64,000 bases of DNA from Escherichia sp. ESNIH1 (GTDB taxonomy: Bacteria > Pseudomonadota > Gammaproteobacteria > Enterobacterales > Enterobacteriaceae), in NCBI GenBank assembly GCA_002918705.1, contig PQKR01000005.1, forward strand, positions 248,001-312,000, read 5' to 3'. Numbering within the stretch: position 1 is the stretch's first letter; each line of letters opens with the position of its first letter. Below the pieces are notes generated by a model. That model did not search any database and was not told the origin of the DNA. It worked only from the letters and a program-made list of their open reading frames with translations. A program made the translations under genes and the position numbers. Positions 9,529-20,599 of the stretch are shown here, in pieces.

Positions 9529-10709
9529 TTATTTCTGCAGCCAGTGATTACCGCGCAGCGGCTCAGCGCATCCTGCCTCCTTTCCTGTTTCACTACATCG
9601 ACGGCGGCGCGTACGCGGAATATACCCTGCGCCGCAACGTTGAGGATCTCGCCCAGGTTGCTCTGCGCCAGCGCGTGCTGAAGAACATGGCCGACCTGAG
9701 CCTGGAGACCACGCTGTTTAATGAAAAGCTCTCTATGCCGGTCGCTCTTGCACCGGTGGGACTCTGTGGAATGTACGCCCGCCGGGGCGAGGTGCAGGCC
9801 GCTGCCGCTGCCGATGCGAAAGGTATTCCGTTTACTCTCTCTACCGTCTCGGTCTGCCCGATTGAAGAGGTGGCCCCCACGCTGAAGCGCCCGATGTGGT
9901 TCCAGCTCTATGTTCTGCGCGATCGCGGCTTTATGCGCAACGCCCTGGAGCGAGCCAAGGCGGCGGGCTGCTCGACGCTGGTCTTTACCGTTGATATGCC
10001 GACGCCGGGGGCACGCTACCGCGATGCCCACTCCGGCATGAGCGGTGCCAACGCCGCCATGCGCCGCTACTGGCAGTCGGTAACCCATCCCCGCTGGGCC
10101 TGGGACGTGGGCCTGCACGGCCGTCCGCACGATCTGGGAAATATCTCCACCTATCTTGGCAAACCAACCGGGCTTGAAGATTACATTGGCTGGCTGGCGA
10201 ACAACTTCGATCCCTCTATCTCGTGGAAGGACCTGGAGTGGATCCGCGAATTCTGGGACGGCCCGATGGTGATCAAAGGGATCCTTGATGCCGAAGATGC
10301 CCGCGATGCGGTGCGCTTTGGCGCGGACGGCATCGTGGTGTCGAACCACGGCGGCCGCCAGCTGGATGGGGTGCTCTCCTCAGCCCGGGCACTGCCAGCA
10401 ATTGCCGACGCGGTGAAGGGCGACATCACTATTCTGGCCGACAGCGGGATCCGTAACGGCCTCGACGTGGTGCGAATGATAGCCCTCGGGGCGGACAGCG
10501 TGCTGCTGGGCCGGGCCTACCTCTACGCGCTGGCGACCCACGGCCAGGCAGGGGTAGCGAACTTGCTGAACCTGATCGAGAAAGAGATGCGTGTGGCGAT
10601 GACCCTGACCGGGGCGAAATCCATTAAGGAGATCACCCGCGACCTGCTGGTGCAGAACGTCGAGCACGAGTCGGTATTTGAACCGGTGAAGACCGGCGAC
10701 GCGGCGTAA
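9525..10709 (+). CDS. lldD: L-lactate dehydrogenase (quinone), FMN-dependent
   Basis: A 394-residue membrane-associated FMN enzyme (E. coli 396) that oxidises L-lactate to pyruvate and passes electrons to the respiratory quinone pool. It is a TIM-barrel alpha-hydroxy-acid oxidase: YIDGGAY near residue 22 at the substrate side, and the catalytic His/Arg in [11 protein letters not shown] at about 271-281, with a phosphate-binding [16 protein letters not shown] region after. The ATG overlaps the lldR stop (ATGA). It is last of the lld operon. Confidence 0.97.
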   Translation: MIISAASDYRAAAQRILPPFLFHYIDGGAYAEYTLRRNVEDLAQVALRQRVLKNMADLSLETTLFNEKLSMPVALAPVGLCGMYARRGEVQAAAAADAKGIPFTLSTVSVCPIEEVAPTLKRPMWFQLYVLRDRGFMRNALERAKAAGCSTLVFTVDMPTPGARYRDAHSGMSGANAAMRRYWQSVTHPRWAWDVGLHGRPHDLGNISTYLGKPTGLEDYIGWLANNFDPSISWKDLEWIREFWDGPMVIKGILDAEDARDAVRFGADGIVVSNHGGRQLDGVLSSARALPAIADAVKGDITILADSGIRNGLDVVRMIALGADSVLLGRAYLYALATHGQAGVANLLNLIEKEMRVAMTLTGAKSIKEITRDLLVQNVEHESVFEPVKTGDAA

Positions 10710-10756
10710 TTTAAGCGTAATTCTGCTATGCTGCCCCGCGTTATTGAGGGGGCACC

Positions 10757-11230
10757 ATGCTGAACATCGTCTTATTTGAACCGGAGATCCCGCCGAACAC
10801 CGGGAATATCATTCGTCTTTGCGCCAATACCGGCTTCCGCCTGCATATTATCGAACCGATGGGTTTTACCTGGGACGATAAGCGCCTGCGCCGTGCGGGG
10901 CTGGATTACCATGAGTTCACCGCCGTGCAGCGTCACGCTGACTACGCGGCGTTTATGGCGGCGGAAAACCCGCAGCGCCTGTTTGCGCTCACCACCAAGG
11001 GCACGCCTGCGCACAGCGCGGTGAGCTATCAGGAGGGCGACTATCTGATGTTTGGTCCCGAGACCCGCGGCCTGCCCGCGACGATTCTGGATGCGCTGCC
11101 ACCTGAGCAGAAGATCCGCATCCCGATGATGCCGGACAGCCGCAGCATGAATCTGTCTAACGCGGTGTCGGTAGTGGTGTATGAGGCCTGGCGTCAGCTG
11201 GGGTACGCCGGAGCGGTGCTGCGCAGCTAA
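10757..11230 (+). CDS. trmL: tRNA (cytidine/uridine-2'-O-)-methyltransferase TrmL
   Basis: A 157-residue SPOUT methyltransferase, the exact length of E. coli TrmL (YibK). It methylates the wobble ribose 34 of tRNA-Leu isoacceptors with SAM. Visible motifs are the N-terminal [20 protein letters not shown] at about 98-105 and the C-terminal knot segment [13 protein letters not shown]. The gene is 47 bp behind lldD; a TATGCT hexamer at 10727-10732 is a possible own -10 element. A REP-like repeat follows. Confidence 0.97.
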   Translation: MLNIVLFEPEIPPNTGNIIRLCANTGFRLHIIEPMGFTWDDKRLRRAGLDYHEFTAVQRHADYAAFMAAENPQRLFALTTKGTPAHSAVSYQEGDYLMFGPETRGLPATILDALPPEQKIRIPMMPDSRSMNLSNAVSVVVYEAWRQLGYAGAVLRS

Positions 11231-11236
11231 GGTTTC

Positions 11237-11266
11237 GCCGGGTGGCGCTACGCTTACCCGGCCTAC
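11237..11266. repeat. REP-like element between trmL and cysE
   Basis: GCCGGGTGGCGCTACGC...TTACCCGGCCTAC, a typical REP palindrome with its GTAGGCC-type flank, lying between two converging genes. It probably protects one or both mRNA ends. Confidence 0.8.
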
Positions 11267-11280
11267 ATGACGTGCGCGGA

Positions 11281-12099
11281 TTAAATCCCGTCGCCGTACT
11301 CGAAGCCGTGATGGGCAGCAAAGTGCTGATCCATATCCATCGCGGGCTTGTCCGACTCTGGCTTACCAACAATGCGAGCCGGGACGCCTGCGGCGGTGGT
11401 ATGGGGCGGAACAGGCTGCAGCACCACCGAGCCCGCGCCAATTTTCGCTCCGCGTCCGACTTCGATATTGCCGAGGATTTTTGCCCCCGCGCCAATCATC
11501 ACCCCTTCACGAATTTTCGGGTGACGATCGCCGCTGGTTTTGCCGGTCCCGCCAAGAGTAACGGATTGCAGAATCGAGACGTCGTTTTCAATCACCGCCG
11601 TTTCACCGACGACGATGCCGGTTGCATGGTCAAGCATGATGCCGCGACCAATCCGCGCCGCTGGGTGAATATCGACCTGGAACGAGACCGAGACCTGATT
11701 TTGCAGGAAGATAGCCAGCGCGCGGCGGCCCTCTGCCCACAGCCAGTGTCCGATGCGATAGGCCTGCAGGGCATGGAAACCTTTCAGGTAGAGCAGCGGG
11801 GTGGAGTATTTATCTACCGCCGGGTCACGGGTACGCACCGCCTGAATATCGCACGCGGCAGAGGCGATCATCTCAGGATCGGCGGCGTAAGCCTCTTCAA
11901 CTACTTCGCGAATAGCGATGGCGGGCATAATGGGCGACGCCAGCTTGTTGGCCAGCATATAGCTCAGCGCGCTGCCAAGATTTTCATGCTTAAGTAACGT
12001 CGCGTGATAGAAACTGGCCAGCATCGGCTCACAGTCCGCCAGCGCCCGGGCTTCGGCTTTAATATTATTCCAGACCAGATCCAGCTCTTCACACGGCAT
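11281..12099 (-). CDS. cysE: Serine O-acetyltransferase
   Basis: A 272-residue enzyme (E. coli 273) that makes O-acetylserine from serine and acetyl-CoA, the committed step of cysteine synthesis. The N-terminal helical domain (1-140) is followed by a left-handed beta-helix of hexapeptide repeats (about 140-245, with DHATGIVVGE containing the catalytic His). The protein ends in Ile, the residue that inserts into CysK to form the cysteine synthase complex. It is last in the yibN-grxC-secB-gpsA-cysE operon, 70 bp behind gpsA. Confidence 0.98.
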   Translation of the reverse strand: MPCEELDLVWNNIKAEARALADCEPMLASFYHATLLKHENLGSALSYMLANKLASPIMPAIAIREVVEEAYAADPEMIASAACDIQAVRTRDPAVDKYSTPLLYLKGFHALQAYRIGHWLWAEGRRALAIFLQNQVSVSFQVDIHPAARIGRGIMLDHATGIVVGETAVIENDVSILQSVTLGGTGKTSGDRHPKIREGVMIGAGAKILGNIEVGRGAKIGAGSVVLQPVPPHTTAAGVPARIVGKPESDKPAMDMDQHFAAHHGFEYGDGI

Positions 12100-12169
12100 T
12101 GCATACTCCAGACGTAATAAAAGAGACCGGCCAATCTACGTTGGCCGTGTCCATTTAGATGATTTGAAA

Positions 12170-13189
12170 TTACTGACTGCTACGCTCGTCCTTGCGCGTG
12201 CGCCCTAACAGGGTCAATGCTGCCTCGCGCGCGTTTTTACCGCAATACAATACTTGAAATATCTCCTCGGTAATTGGCATTTCGACACCAAAGCGGTGTG
12301 CCAACTCGCGGACCTCTTTCGTATTGCGGTAGCCTTCTACCACCTGGCCAATCTGCGTCTGGGCCTGCTGCACGTCCATGCCCTGGCCGAGCATCATGCC
12401 AAAGCGGCGGTTACGGGATTGGTTATCGGTACAGGTCAGTACCAGATCGCCTAACCCTGCCATTCCCATAAAGGTTTCGGGTGCCGCACCCAGCGCAGCG
12501 CCGAGGCGTGACATCTCCGCCAGCCCGCGGGTAATCAGCGCGGTACGGGCGTTGGCACCAAAGCCGATGCCGTCTGACATGCCCGCGCCAATGGCGATGA
12601 CATTTTTCACCGCGCCGCCGAGCTGCACGCCGATAAAGTCCGGGTTGCTGTAGACGCGGAAGCTTTTGCCGCAGTGCAGCAGCTGCTGGAGATCTTCAGC
12701 AAAGGCGCTATCCGTTGAGGCCAGCGAGATGGCCGTTGGCAGGCCCGCTGCCAGCTCTTTCGCAAAGGTTGGCCCGGAGATCACCGCCAGTGGAATGGTA
12801 TCGCCCAGCGCTTCACGCGCCACGTCCTGCAGCAGGCGGCCCGTCTCGGCTTCCAGCCCTTTGGTGGCCCAGACGATACGCGCATCGTCGCGCATTAGCG
12901 GCTTGATCTGACGCAGCACGTCACCAAACACGTGGCTTGGCACCACCACCAGAATATTGCGGCTGGCCTGCAGGGCGGTCGCTAAGTCGCTCTCAAGATG
13001 CAGCGTGTCGGGGAAAGGCACATCGGGAAGGAACGCGGCATTGCAGCGATCGTGCTGCAGGGTCGCGATATGTTTTGGATCGTGCCCCCAGAGAATAACC
13101 TGGTGGCCATTTCTTGCCAGGGTGATGGCAAGAGCGGTGCCGTAGGAGCCGGCACCGATCACAGTCATATGAGCATTAGGTGTACTCAT
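12170..13189 (-). CDS. gpsA: Glycerol-3-phosphate dehydrogenase [NAD(P)+]
   Basis: A 339-residue cytosolic enzyme (E. coli length) that reduces dihydroxyacetone phosphate to sn-glycerol-3-phosphate for phospholipid synthesis. The nucleotide motif GAGSYG is at residues 12-17; the catalytic Lys lies in [12 protein letters not shown] near 195. Its ATG overlaps the secB stop by one base (TGATG), so it is translationally coupled to secB. Confidence 0.98.
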   Translation of the reverse strand: MSTPNAHMTVIGAGSYGTALAITLARNGHQVILWGHDPKHIATLQHDRCNAAFLPDVPFPDTLHLESDLATALQASRNILVVVPSHVFGDVLRQIKPLMRDDARIVWATKGLEAETGRLLQDVAREALGDTIPLAVISGPTFAKELAAGLPTAISLASTDSAFAEDLQQLLHCGKSFRVYSNPDFIGVQLGGAVKNVIAIGAGMSDGIGFGANARTALITRGLAEMSRLGAALGAAPETFMGMAGLGDLVLTCTDNQSRNRRFGMMLGQGMDVQQAQTQIGQVVEGYRNTKEVRELAHRFGVEMPITEEIFQVLYCGKNAREAALTLLGRTRKDERSSQ

Positions 13190-13656
13190 CAGGCATCCTG
13201 ATGTTCTTCAGTACCTTCACCAGCCTGCTGCTGCAAATAGTTCATGAACAGCGCATCAAAATTGACCGGCGCAAGGTTCAGCTGCGGGAAGGTACCGCGA
13301 GAAACCAGGCTGGTGATGCATTCGCGGGCGTACGGGAACAGAATGTTCGGGCAGTACGCGCCCAGGCAGTGCGCCATCTGGTTGCCTTCGATACCACCAA
13401 CGGAGAAGATACCTGCCTGCTGCACTTCGCACAGGAACGCGGTCTCTTCGCCCAGGCTTGCGGTAACGGTCACGCGCAAGACCACTTCGTATACATCATC
13501 AGCCAGCTGGCTGGACGCGGTATCCAGATCCAGTTTCACTTCTGGCTGCCAGTCTTTCTGGAATACATGAGGCGCATTTGGCGCTTCAAAAGAGACATCC
13601 TTGGTGTAGATACGCTGGATCTGGAACGTCATTTCGGTGTTATTTTGTTCTGACAT
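13189..13656 (-). CDS. secB: Protein-export chaperone SecB
   Basis: A 155-residue cytosolic chaperone with the E. coli length and near-identical sequence. It holds preproteins unfolded and delivers them to SecA as a homotetramer. The acidic beta-sheet face and the C-terminal tail that contacts SecA ([17 protein letters not shown]) are present. The start is the ATG at 13656 (MSEQNNTEM), behind a weak GAGAA-type site; the upstream ATG-like extension is not conserved. It sits between grxC and gpsA. Confidence 0.98.
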   Translation of the reverse strand: MSEQNNTEMTFQIQRIYTKDVSFEAPNAPHVFQKDWQPEVKLDLDTASSQLADDVYEVVLRVTVTASLGEETAFLCEVQQAGIFSVGGIEGNQMAHCLGAYCPNILFPYARECITSLVSRGTFPQLNLAPVNFDALFMNYLQQQAGEGTEEHQDA

Positions 13657-13688
13657 GAGAAAAGCCCTTAGTAATATACTCAAACGCC

Positions 13689-13940
13689 TTAGCGCAACAG
13701 GGGATCGAGTCCACCACGCGCATCCAGCGCATACAAGTCGTCACAGCCGCCAATGTGCTGTGCATCAATAAAAATCTGCGGCACGGTCGTACGGCCACTA
13801 CGTTGAATCATCTCTTCACGCTTCACGGCATCGCCGTCAATCGGCAGCTCCGCGTAGGTCACGCCTTTGCTGCTCAGCAACGCCTTTGCACGATGGCAAA
13901 ACGGGCAGGTTGCTTTGGTATAGATTTCAATGTTGGCCAT
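13689..13940 (-). CDS. grxC: Glutaredoxin 3
   Basis: An 83-residue dithiol glutaredoxin with the active site CPFC at residues 12-15 and the conserved TVPQIF cis-proline loop and GGCDDL glutathione-binding motif. It reduces mixed disulfides and serves as a backup donor for ribonucleotide reductase. It is in the yibN-grxC-secB-gpsA-cysE operon, 14 bp after yibN. Confidence 0.97.
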   Translation of the reverse strand: MANIEIYTKATCPFCHRAKALLSSKGVTYAELPIDGDAVKREEMIQRSGRTTVPQIFIDAQHIGGCDDLYALDARGGLDPLLR

Positions 13941-13954
13941 AACGCTTCTCCAGA

Positions 13955-14386
13955 TTATTTACCGCGAACCAGCGGTAGGTTTTCGCCGCTCCAGCCTGCA
14001 ACGCCGTCCTTCAGCACATAAACCTGTGTGAAGCCCGCGTTGACCAGCGCGCTGGCAGGCTCCTGCGCCTGCATGCCAGAACCATCTACAACAATAATGG
14101 GTTTGCTTTTGTGTTTATCAAGCTCACCTACATTATTGGCTTTAATTTCGGCTGGCAGCAAATTCACCGCGCCGGCGATATGCCCTTTGCGGAAATCATC
14201 ACGCTGACGCAGATCGACAACCACGGCCTCTTCTTTGTTAATCAGACGCGTCGCTTCACCACGGGTGATCACTTTCACTTTGGATGTAAGGCCTTTGAAG
14301 GTGGTGAACAGCACCGCCCCCAGTAACACAACCCACGCGATACAGAGGATGGGGTGACGGCTAACAAATTGCATAATTTCTTGCAT
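13955..14386 (-). CDS. yibN: Membrane-anchored rhodanese-like protein YibN
   Basis: A 143-residue protein with one N-terminal membrane helix (about 10-28) and a cytosolic rhodanese domain (about 40-143). The position of the catalytic cysteine loop reads VDGSGMQAQ, with no Cys anywhere in that loop, so ordinary sulfurtransferase activity is unlikely; the E. coli protein has one Cys at a shifted place (MQCQ), which is Ala here. The start is the ATG at 14386 (MQEIMQF), as in E. coli. It heads the operon to cysE. E. coli YibN has been linked to the protein-insertion machinery, which would fit next to secB. Confidence 0.93.
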   Translation of the reverse strand: MQEIMQFVSRHPILCIAWVVLLGAVLFTTFKGLTSKVKVITRGEATRLINKEEAVVVDLRQRDDFRKGHIAGAVNLLPAEIKANNVGELDKHKSKPIIVVDGSGMQAQEPASALVNAGFTQVYVLKDGVAGWSGENLPLVRGK

Positions 14387-14634
14387 GGGGGGTAACAGCT
14401 CCCGACTCAGTGAATAAAAAAACCAGGATGGGAGTATACCTGTGCAGTGTGGCAAATACAGCCAGCGAGCAACAAGGAATGCATTTTCTGCGTACCGGTA
14501 CGAAAAAAAGCGCTATAAGCCGCCCCAATCGGCACTTTCCCGGTGCTTTTCTTTGATCTTCTGCGGCTATTTAATCGATTCAGTCGTAGTAAAATCAGGC
14601 AAATTTTTGTCTTATGAGCTTGAGGGTTGTCGCA

Positions 14635-16182
14635 ATGTCGGTTACTAAAAAACCTATGGTACTGGTGATTCTGGATGGCTACGGCTACCGCGAAGATCAG
14701 CAGGATAACGCTATTTTTAACGCCAAAACGCCGGTGATGGACGCCCTGTGGGCGAAACGTCCGCACACGCTGGTGGACGCATCCGGCCTCGAAGTGGGCC
14801 TGCCGGACCGCCAGATGGGTAACTCAGAAGTGGGCCATGTCAACCTGGGCGCGGGCCGCATTGTTTATCAGGATCTCACTCGCCTGGACGTCGAGATTAA
14901 AGCGCGCACCTTCTTCAGCAACCCGGCGCTGGCGGGCGCAGTGGACAACGCCGTGGCACAGGGCAAAGCAGTGCACATTATGGGCCTGCTCTCCGCCGGC
15001 GGCGTGCACAGCCATGAAGATCATATTCTGGCGATGGTTGAGTTGGCCGCGGCACGTGGCGCAGAGAAGATCTACCTGCACGCGTTCCTCGACGGCCGTG
15101 ATACCCCGCCGCGCAGCGCAGAGTCCTCCCTCAAACGCGTTGAAGAGAAGTTTGCCGAGCTGGGCAAAGGCCGCGTCGCCACGCTCATTGGCCGCTACTA
15201 CGCTATGGACCGCGATAACCGCTGGGATCGCGTTGAGCAGGCCTACGATCTGATGACCCAGGCGAAGGGCGAATACCAGGCCGACACCGCCGTGGCGGGT
15301 CTTCAGGCCGCCTACGCGCGTGACGAGAACGACGAATTTGTGAAGGCGACGGTGATCCGCGCTGAAGGCCAGGCCGATTCTGCCATGCAGGATGGCGACG
15401 CGCTGATCTTCATGAACTTCCGTGCCGACCGCGCCCGTGAGATCACCCGCGCCTTCGTCAACGCCGACTTTGACGGCTTTGCCCGTAAAAAAGCGGTCAA
15501 GCTGGGCGAGTTCGTGATGCTGACTCAATACGCTGCTGACATCAACGCGTCCTGCGCCTACCCGCCCGCCTCGCTGGCCAACACCTTCGGCGAGTGGATG
15601 GCGAAGAACGACAAAACCCAGCTGCGCATCTCTGAAACGGAAAAGTACGCGCACGTCACCTTCTTCTTCAACGGCGGTGTAGAAGAGCCGTTCAGCGGGG
15701 AAGATCGTATCCTGATCAACTCGCCGAAAGTGGCAACCTACGACCTGCAGCCGGAGATGAGCTCTGCAGAATTAACTGAAAAATTGGTCGATGCCATCAA
15801 GGGCGGTAAGTACGACACCATCATCTGCAACTATCCGAACGGTGATATGGTCGGCCATACCGGCGTGTTTGAGGCTGCCGTTGCCGCCGTCGAAACGCTG
15901 GACAAATGCATTGCTCAGGTTGCCGATGCGGTAGAGTCTGCAGGCGGCCAGCTGTTGATTACCGCGGATCACGGCAATGCCGAGCAGATGCGCGACCCGG
16001 CCACCGGCCAGGCCCATACCGCCCACACCAACCTACCGGTTCCGCTGATCTACGTTGGTGGTAAATCGGTTAAAGCAGTCAGCGGCGGTAAACTTTCAGA
16101 CATCGCACCGACCATGCTGAGCCTGATGGGCATGGAAATCCCGCAAGAGATGACTGGCAAGCCGCTGTTCATCGTGGAATAA
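14635..16182 (+). CDS. gpmI: 2,3-bisphosphoglycerate-independent phosphoglycerate mutase
   Basis: A 515-residue Mn-dependent enzyme (E. coli 514) that interconverts 3- and 2-phosphoglycerate. The alkaline-phosphatase-like core shows metal ligand D14 in VILDGYG, the phosphoserine in GNSEVGH and the late metal motif TADHGNAEQ; the inserted phosphotransferase domain covers about 80-310. The ATG at 14635 follows GAGG; an earlier in-frame ATG at 14614 adds seven residues that orthologues lack. It leads the gpmI-envC-yibQ cluster. Confidence 0.98.
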   Translation: MSVTKKPMVLVILDGYGYREDQQDNAIFNAKTPVMDALWAKRPHTLVDASGLEVGLPDRQMGNSEVGHVNLGAGRIVYQDLTRLDVEIKARTFFSNPALAGAVDNAVAQGKAVHIMGLLSAGGVHSHEDHILAMVELAAARGAEKIYLHAFLDGRDTPPRSAESSLKRVEEKFAELGKGRVATLIGRYYAMDRDNRWDRVEQAYDLMTQAKGEYQADTAVAGLQAAYARDENDEFVKATVIRAEGQADSAMQDGDALIFMNFRADRAREITRAFVNADFDGFARKKAVKLGEFVMLTQYAADINASCAYPPASLANTFGEWMAKNDKTQLRISETEKYAHVTFFFNGGVEEPFSGEDRILINSPKVATYDLQPEMSSAELTEKLVDAIKGGKYDTIICNYPNGDMVGHTGVFEAAVAAVETLDKCIAQVADAVESAGGQLLITADHGNAEQMRDPATGQAHTAHTNLPVPLIYVGGKSVKAVSGGKLSDIAPTMLSLMGMEIPQEMTGKPLFIVE

Positions 16183-16191
16183 TCGCTCCCC

Positions 16192-17460
16192 ATGAGGGGA
16201 AAGGCGATTTTTTCAATCACATGGGCCGGCACTGTCCGGCCACTGTTCTGTGCCAGCGCACTCAGCGCTGGCGTTTTGCTGTGCGCTTTTCCCGCCCACG
16301 CGGACGATCGCGACCAGCTAAAATCGATTCAGGCCGATATCGCCAGCAAAGAGCGGGCGGTACGTCAGCAGCAGCAGCAGCGCGCTACGCTTCTGGCGCA
16401 GCTTAAAGAGCAAGAGGAGGCGATCTCCGCCGCCGCCCGTAAGCTGCGTGAAACCCAAAGCTCCCTCAACGAACTCAACAAGCAGATTGACGCCATGAAT
16501 GCGTCAATTGCCAGGCTTGAGCAGCAGAAAGCCAGTCAGGAGCGCAACCTGGCGGCCCAGCTCGACGCCGCATTTCGCCAGGGCGAGCACTCTGGCGTCC
16601 AGTATATTTTTAACAGCGAAGAGAGCGCCCGCGGCGAGCGCATGCAGGCCTATTACGGCTACCTGAACCAGGCGCGTCAGGAGACCATCGCCCAGCTTAA
16701 GCAGACTCGTGAAGAGGTCGCTGTGCAACGGGCTGAACTGGAAGAGAAGCAGAGCCAGCAGCAGACGCTCCTCTATGACCAGCAGGCCCAGCAGGCGAAG
16801 CTGGAGCAGGCGCGTAACGAGCGTAAAAAGACCCTCACCAGTCTGGAAAGCTCTATTCAGGCGGGCCAGCAGCAGCTGAGCGAAATGCGTGCCAACGAAT
16901 CTCGTCTGCGCAACAGCATTGCCCGGGCGGAAGCCGCTGCGAAGGCGCGGGCGGAGCGCGAGGCCCGCGAGGCCGATGCGGTTCGCGATCGCCAGCAGGA
17001 GGCGTCACGTAAGGGCACCACCTATAAGCCCACCGAGAGCGAGCGTTCGCTGATGTCACGCACCGGCGGTTTAGGCTCGCCGCGTGGACAGGCCTACTGG
17101 CCAGTACGCGGTACTATCCTGCATCGCTATGGCGAGCAGCTGCAGGGCGAGCTACGGTGGAAAGGGATTGTCATCGGCGCCTCCGAAGGCAGCGAGGTGA
17201 AAGCCATTGCTGATGGACGGGTGATCCTCGCCGACTGGCTACAGGGCTACGGTCTGGTCGTCGTTATTGAGCACGGGAAAGGCGATATGAGCCTTTATGG
17301 CTATAATCAGAGTGCTCTGGTCAGCGTCGGAACACAGGTTCGCGCGGGCCAGCCGATTGCCCTCGTAGGCAGCAGTGGCGGTCAGGGCCGTCCGTCACTC
17401 TATTTTGAAATTCGTCGTCAGGGTCAGGCGGTTAATCCACAACCGTGGTTGGGAAGATAA
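16192..17460 (+). CDS. envC: Murein hydrolase activator EnvC
   Basis: A 422-residue periplasmic protein (E. coli 419). A signal peptide ends after AFPAHA (about residue 36). A long coiled coil (about 40-275) that binds FtsX is followed by a linker and a C-terminal LytM domain (about 310-422), which activates amidases AmiA and AmiB at the division septum. The LytM domain lacks the full zinc-ligand set of active M23 peptidases, as in E. coli. It begins 9 bp after gpmI and ends 3 bp before yibQ. Confidence 0.97.
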   Translation: MRGKAIFSITWAGTVRPLFCASALSAGVLLCAFPAHADDRDQLKSIQADIASKERAVRQQQQQRATLLAQLKEQEEAISAAARKLRETQSSLNELNKQIDAMNASIARLEQQKASQERNLAAQLDAAFRQGEHSGVQYIFNSEESARGERMQAYYGYLNQARQETIAQLKQTREEVAVQRAELEEKQSQQQTLLYDQQAQQAKLEQARNERKKTLTSLESSIQAGQQQLSEMRANESRLRNSIARAEAAAKARAEREAREADAVRDRQQEASRKGTTYKPTESERSLMSRTGGLGSPRGQAYWPVRGTILHRYGEQLQGELRWKGIVIGASEGSEVKAIADGRVILADWLQGYGLVVVIEHGKGDMSLYGYNQSALVSVGTQVRAGQPIALVGSSGGQGRPSLYFEIRRQGQAVNPQPWLGR

Positions 17461-17463
17461 GTT

Positions 17464-18405
17464 TTGCTTCAGTTTCGTCGTCTGTTTCTCGCGATTATGA
17501 CGCTTCTGCCGTTTATTGTTCCGGCGCACGCCGGCAAGCTCTCCATTGTTATTGATGATTTCGGCTATCGCCCGCATACGGAAAACCAGGTGCTGGCGAT
17601 GCCCGCCGCGGTTTCCGTTGCTGTGCTGCCCAACGCGCCTCACGCCCATGAGATGGCGACCAAAGCGCATAACAGCGGCCACGAGGTCCTGATCCATCTG
17701 CCGATGGCCCCGTTGAGCAAGCAGCCGCTGGAAAAAGATACCCTTCGCCCGGAGATGAGCAGCGCCGAGATCGAACGCATCATTCGTGACGCCTATGGCA
17801 AAGTGCCCTATGCCGTGGGCCTGAATAACCACATGGGCAGCGCCATGACCTCAAGCCTGTTTGGCATGCAGAAGGTGATGCAGGCTCTGGAGCGCTATAA
17901 CCTCTACTTCCTCGATAGCATGACCATCGGCAACAGTCAGGCGATGCGCGCCGCCGCCGGGACGGGCGTGAAAGTGATCAAGCGTCGGGTATTTCTCGAC
18001 GATACGCAGAACGAAGGGGATATCCGCCGCCAGTTTAACCGGGCGGTAGATCTGGCCCGTCGCAACGGCTCGGCGATCGCCATCGGCCATCCTCACCCGT
18101 CTACCGTGCGCGTGTTGCAGCAGATGCTCTACAGCCTGCCGAATGATATCACCCTGGTACGCCCGAGCAGCCTGCTTAACGAACCGCAGATTGATACCTC
18201 AAGACCGAACCTGACGCCGCCTGGCGGCAACGGCCAACCCGCCGCGCCGCGCAATCCGTTCCACGGCGTGAAGCTGTGTAAACCGAAGCAGCCTCTGCAA
18301 CCGGTCTACGCCAGCCATTTCTTTACCGTGCTGGCTGAGAGCATTAGCCAGAGCTCGGTCACGGCCTGGTTCCAGCAGCAGTGGCAGGGCTGGGGTCAAC
18401 GCTAA
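17464..18405 (+). CDS. yibQ: Divergent polysaccharide deacetylase YibQ
   Basis: A 313-residue exported protein of the divergent polysaccharide deacetylase family (E. coli 319). The TTG at 17464 is taken as start because it preserves a complete signal peptide (ending near PAHA, residue 23); the next ATG at 17497 would cut it. Family motifs include [23 protein letters not shown] and GHPHPSTV. The substrate is unproven. It sits 3 bp after envC, which suggests an envelope or septal peptidoglycan task. Its 3' end overlaps the convergent waaH by 3 bp. Confidence 0.93.
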   Translation: MLQFRRLFLAIMTLLPFIVPAHAGKLSIVIDDFGYRPHTENQVLAMPAAVSVAVLPNAPHAHEMATKAHNSGHEVLIHLPMAPLSKQPLEKDTLRPEMSSAEIERIIRDAYGKVPYAVGLNNHMGSAMTSSLFGMQKVMQALERYNLYFLDSMTIGNSQAMRAAAGTGVKVIKRRVFLDDTQNEGDIRRQFNRAVDLARRNGSAIAIGHPHPSTVRVLQQMLYSLPNDITLVRPSSLLNEPQIDTSRPNLTPPGGNGQPAAPRNPFHGVKLCKPKQPLQPVYASHFFTVLAESISQSSVTAWFQQQWQGWGQR

Positions 18406-19436
18406 CCGAGATTTAAGGCTCTGCGGGCGATACGGTGGTGCGACAGCGTTTTATCGCGCCACTTGTAGAGCCGCAGCGACCAGAGCAGCGCCTGGTAGGC
18501 CATCTTGACGCTACGCACGTTGGTCAGCATCCGGCGGTACATTCCCGAAGTGAATACCTCGGCGATCATGCGCTGCTGGGTCAGGGTATCCGGCTCTTTA
18601 CGCAGGGCATGGAACACGCGCAGCGCCTCGTAAGTAATCTGCTGGCGGAACTCAGGATAGATAGGGATACGACCCGCATAGTCGCTGTTCAGCTTCTCCA
18701 GCAGGCGGGTGATCTTGATGTAGTGCCGCTGATAGGCAAGGTTCTTCTCTCCCTGCCGCTTCATATGGCTGACGGAGTTATCGTGCTGATAATACCGGTA
18801 CAGCGACTCTTCGGTGTACCTGACGCGCCGGGTATTAAACATAAACTCGGTGCTCCAGATAATATCCTGATGATGCAGGCCCGGTACGAAGCGGATCCGG
18901 TGCTGTTTGATCAGCTCGTGGCGATAGACCCCCATCCACAGCACGTGCGTCCAGCGGCGTGACTTCAGCCCCATCCGCAGCCAGTCCGGCCCGGTGAGTA
19001 CGCCCGTCGAGCGCAGGCGGCTGGTAGGGATGGATTGCCATACCTTACCCGTGGCGCGCGAACTCCAGTCGGCGTTGCACTGGGCTACATCCAGGTCGTC
19101 CTCCATTGCCATCGCCATCAGTTTTTCGTACATGGTGGGATAGACTTCATCGTCGGCGTCGACAAAAGCAATGTAGTCTCCGGTTGCTATGTCCAGCGCC
19201 CGGTTGCGGGCGACGGAGACACCGGAATTTGCCTGATGCAGCAGGCGAATGTGGGGGTACGCTTCAGCGTAAAATTTGGCGATCTCCACGGAGTTATCCG
19301 TCGAGCCATCGTTAACAATGATGATCTCCAGATCGGTCCATGTCTGGGCGATCAACGACTCCATGCAGGCTTTAAAACCGTTCCCGGCGTTGTACAGCGG
19401 GATGATGACGCTCAGCTTTTTTGTAGGGGTTGTCAT
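18402..19436 (-). CDS. waaH: LPS core glycosyltransferase WaaH (YibD), GT2
   Basis: A 344-residue family 2 glycosyltransferase, the same length as E. coli YibD/WaaH. The GT-A fold (about 8-230) carries the nucleotide-sugar motifs NDGSTD (near 42) and the metal-binding DADDE (near 95); a helical C-terminal part follows. In E. coli it adds glucuronic acid to the third heptose of the LPS core and is induced by phosphate starvation through PhoB; I see no convincing Pho box in 19437-19518. It lies just outside the main waa locus. Confidence 0.9.
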   Translation of the reverse strand: MTTPTKKLSVIIPLYNAGNGFKACMESLIAQTWTDLEIIIVNDGSTDNSVEIAKFYAEAYPHIRLLHQANSGVSVARNRALDIATGDYIAFVDADDEVYPTMYEKLMAMAMEDDLDVAQCNADWSSRATGKVWQSIPTSRLRSTGVLTGPDWLRMGLKSRRWTHVLWMGVYRHELIKQHRIRFVPGLHHQDIIWSTEFMFNTRRVRYTEESLYRYYQHDNSVSHMKRQGEKNLAYQRHYIKITRLLEKLNSDYAGRIPIYPEFRQQITYEALRVFHALRKEPDTLTQQRMIAEVFTSGMYRRMLTNVRSVKMAYQALLWSLRLYKWRDKTLSHHRIARRALNLG

Positions 19437-19518
19437 GGGATAATCAATCCATCTCTTAGAGTATCCCTCCCTTTTACCAGCCGATTATTAAGATAAGGTT
19501 AAAAGCTGCACAATTAAG

Positions 19519-19548
19519 AGAAGCCAGGCTTTTTGGGCCTGGCTTCTG
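19519..19548 (-). terminator. Hairpin after tdh
   Basis: A perfect 11-bp stem, AGAAGCCAGGC with GCCTGGCTTCT, lies just behind the tdh stop. The T-tract on the minus strand is poor (CTTAATT), so it may be a weak terminator or work with Rho. Confidence 0.55.
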
Positions 19549-19564
19549 TGAATGCTGGCGAGGA

Positions 19565-20590
19565 TCAGTTCCAGCTCAGGATCACTTTCCCGGACTGGCC
19601 AGAGCGCATGGCGTCAAAGCCCTGCTGGAACTCATCGATGCTGAAGCGGTGGGTAATGATCGGCGTGAGGTCCAGTCCGGACTGGATCAGCGCCGCCATT
19701 TTATACCAGGTTTCAAACATCTCACGACCATAGATACCCTTGATAAACAGGCCCTTGAAGATGACCTTGTTCCAGTCGATAGACATCTCCGATGGCGGAA
19801 TACCCAGTAGCGCAATGCGGCCGCCGTGGTTCATAGTATCGAGCATCGTGCGGAACGCCGGCGGTGCGCCGGACATCTCAAGACCCACGTCAAACCCTTC
19901 GGTCATGCCCAGCTCGGCCATCACCTCATCCAGGCTCTCGGTGGCGACGTTAACCGCCCGGGTTACGCCCATTTTGCGCGCCAGATCCAGGCGGTATTCG
20001 TTGACGTCGGTGATCACCACGTGGCGTGCGCCAACGTGCTTCGCCACCGCCGCCGCCATGATGCCGATAGGCCCCGCACCGGAAACCAGCACGTCTTCAC
20101 CCACCAGATCGAAAGAGAGTGCGGTATGCACCGCGTTGCCAAACGGATCGAAGATTGAAGCCAGCTCGTCAGAGATGTTGTCCGGAATTTTAAAGGCGTT
20201 GAAGGCCGGAATAACCAGATACTCGGCAAAGGAGCCGGGGCGGTTAACGCCGACGCCGACGGTGTTACGGCAGAGGTGGGTGCGGCCACCGCGGCAGTTA
20301 CGGCAGTGCCCGCAGGTAATGTGGCCTTCACCGGAGACGCGATCGCCGATCTTAAAGCCTCTGACCTCCTGGCCAATACCGACCACTTCCCCAACGTACT
20401 CATGACCCACCACCATCGGTACCGGAATGGTTTTTTGTGACCACTCGTCCCAGTTATAGATGTGCACGTCCGTACCGCAGATCGCGCTTTTGCGGATCTT
20501 GATCAGCAGATCGTTATGGCCCACCTCTGGCTCTGGCACATCGGTCATCCAGATCCCTTCCTGTGGTTTCAGCTTGGATAACGCTTTCAT
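19565..20590 (-). CDS. tdh: L-threonine 3-dehydrogenase
   Basis: A 341-residue zinc alcohol dehydrogenase-family enzyme (E. coli length) that oxidises threonine to 2-amino-3-oxobutyrate with NAD+. Catalytic zinc ligands C38, H63 and E64 and structural zinc ligands C93, C96, C99 and C107 are all present. The Rossmann motif is GAGPIG near 170. It is downstream of kbl, 9 bp apart, and together they degrade threonine to glycine and acetyl-CoA. Confidence 0.98.
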   Translation of the reverse strand: MKALSKLKPQEGIWMTDVPEPEVGHNDLLIKIRKSAICGTDVHIYNWDEWSQKTIPVPMVVGHEYVGEVVGIGQEVRGFKIGDRVSGEGHITCGHCRNCRGGRTHLCRNTVGVGVNRPGSFAEYLVIPAFNAFKIPDNISDELASIFDPFGNAVHTALSFDLVGEDVLVSGAGPIGIMAAAVAKHVGARHVVITDVNEYRLDLARKMGVTRAVNVATESLDEVMAELGMTEGFDVGLEMSGAPPAFRTMLDTMNHGGRIALLGIPPSEMSIDWNKVIFKGLFIKGIYGREMFETWYKMAALIQSGLDLTPIITHRFSIDEFQQGFDAMRSGQSGKVILSWN

Positions 20591-20599
20591 CTCTTGTCC

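Noticed and set aside
19437..19518. Pho box for waaH
   Set aside because: Known for E. coli, but I found no convincing CTGTCAT-type repeat in this gap.
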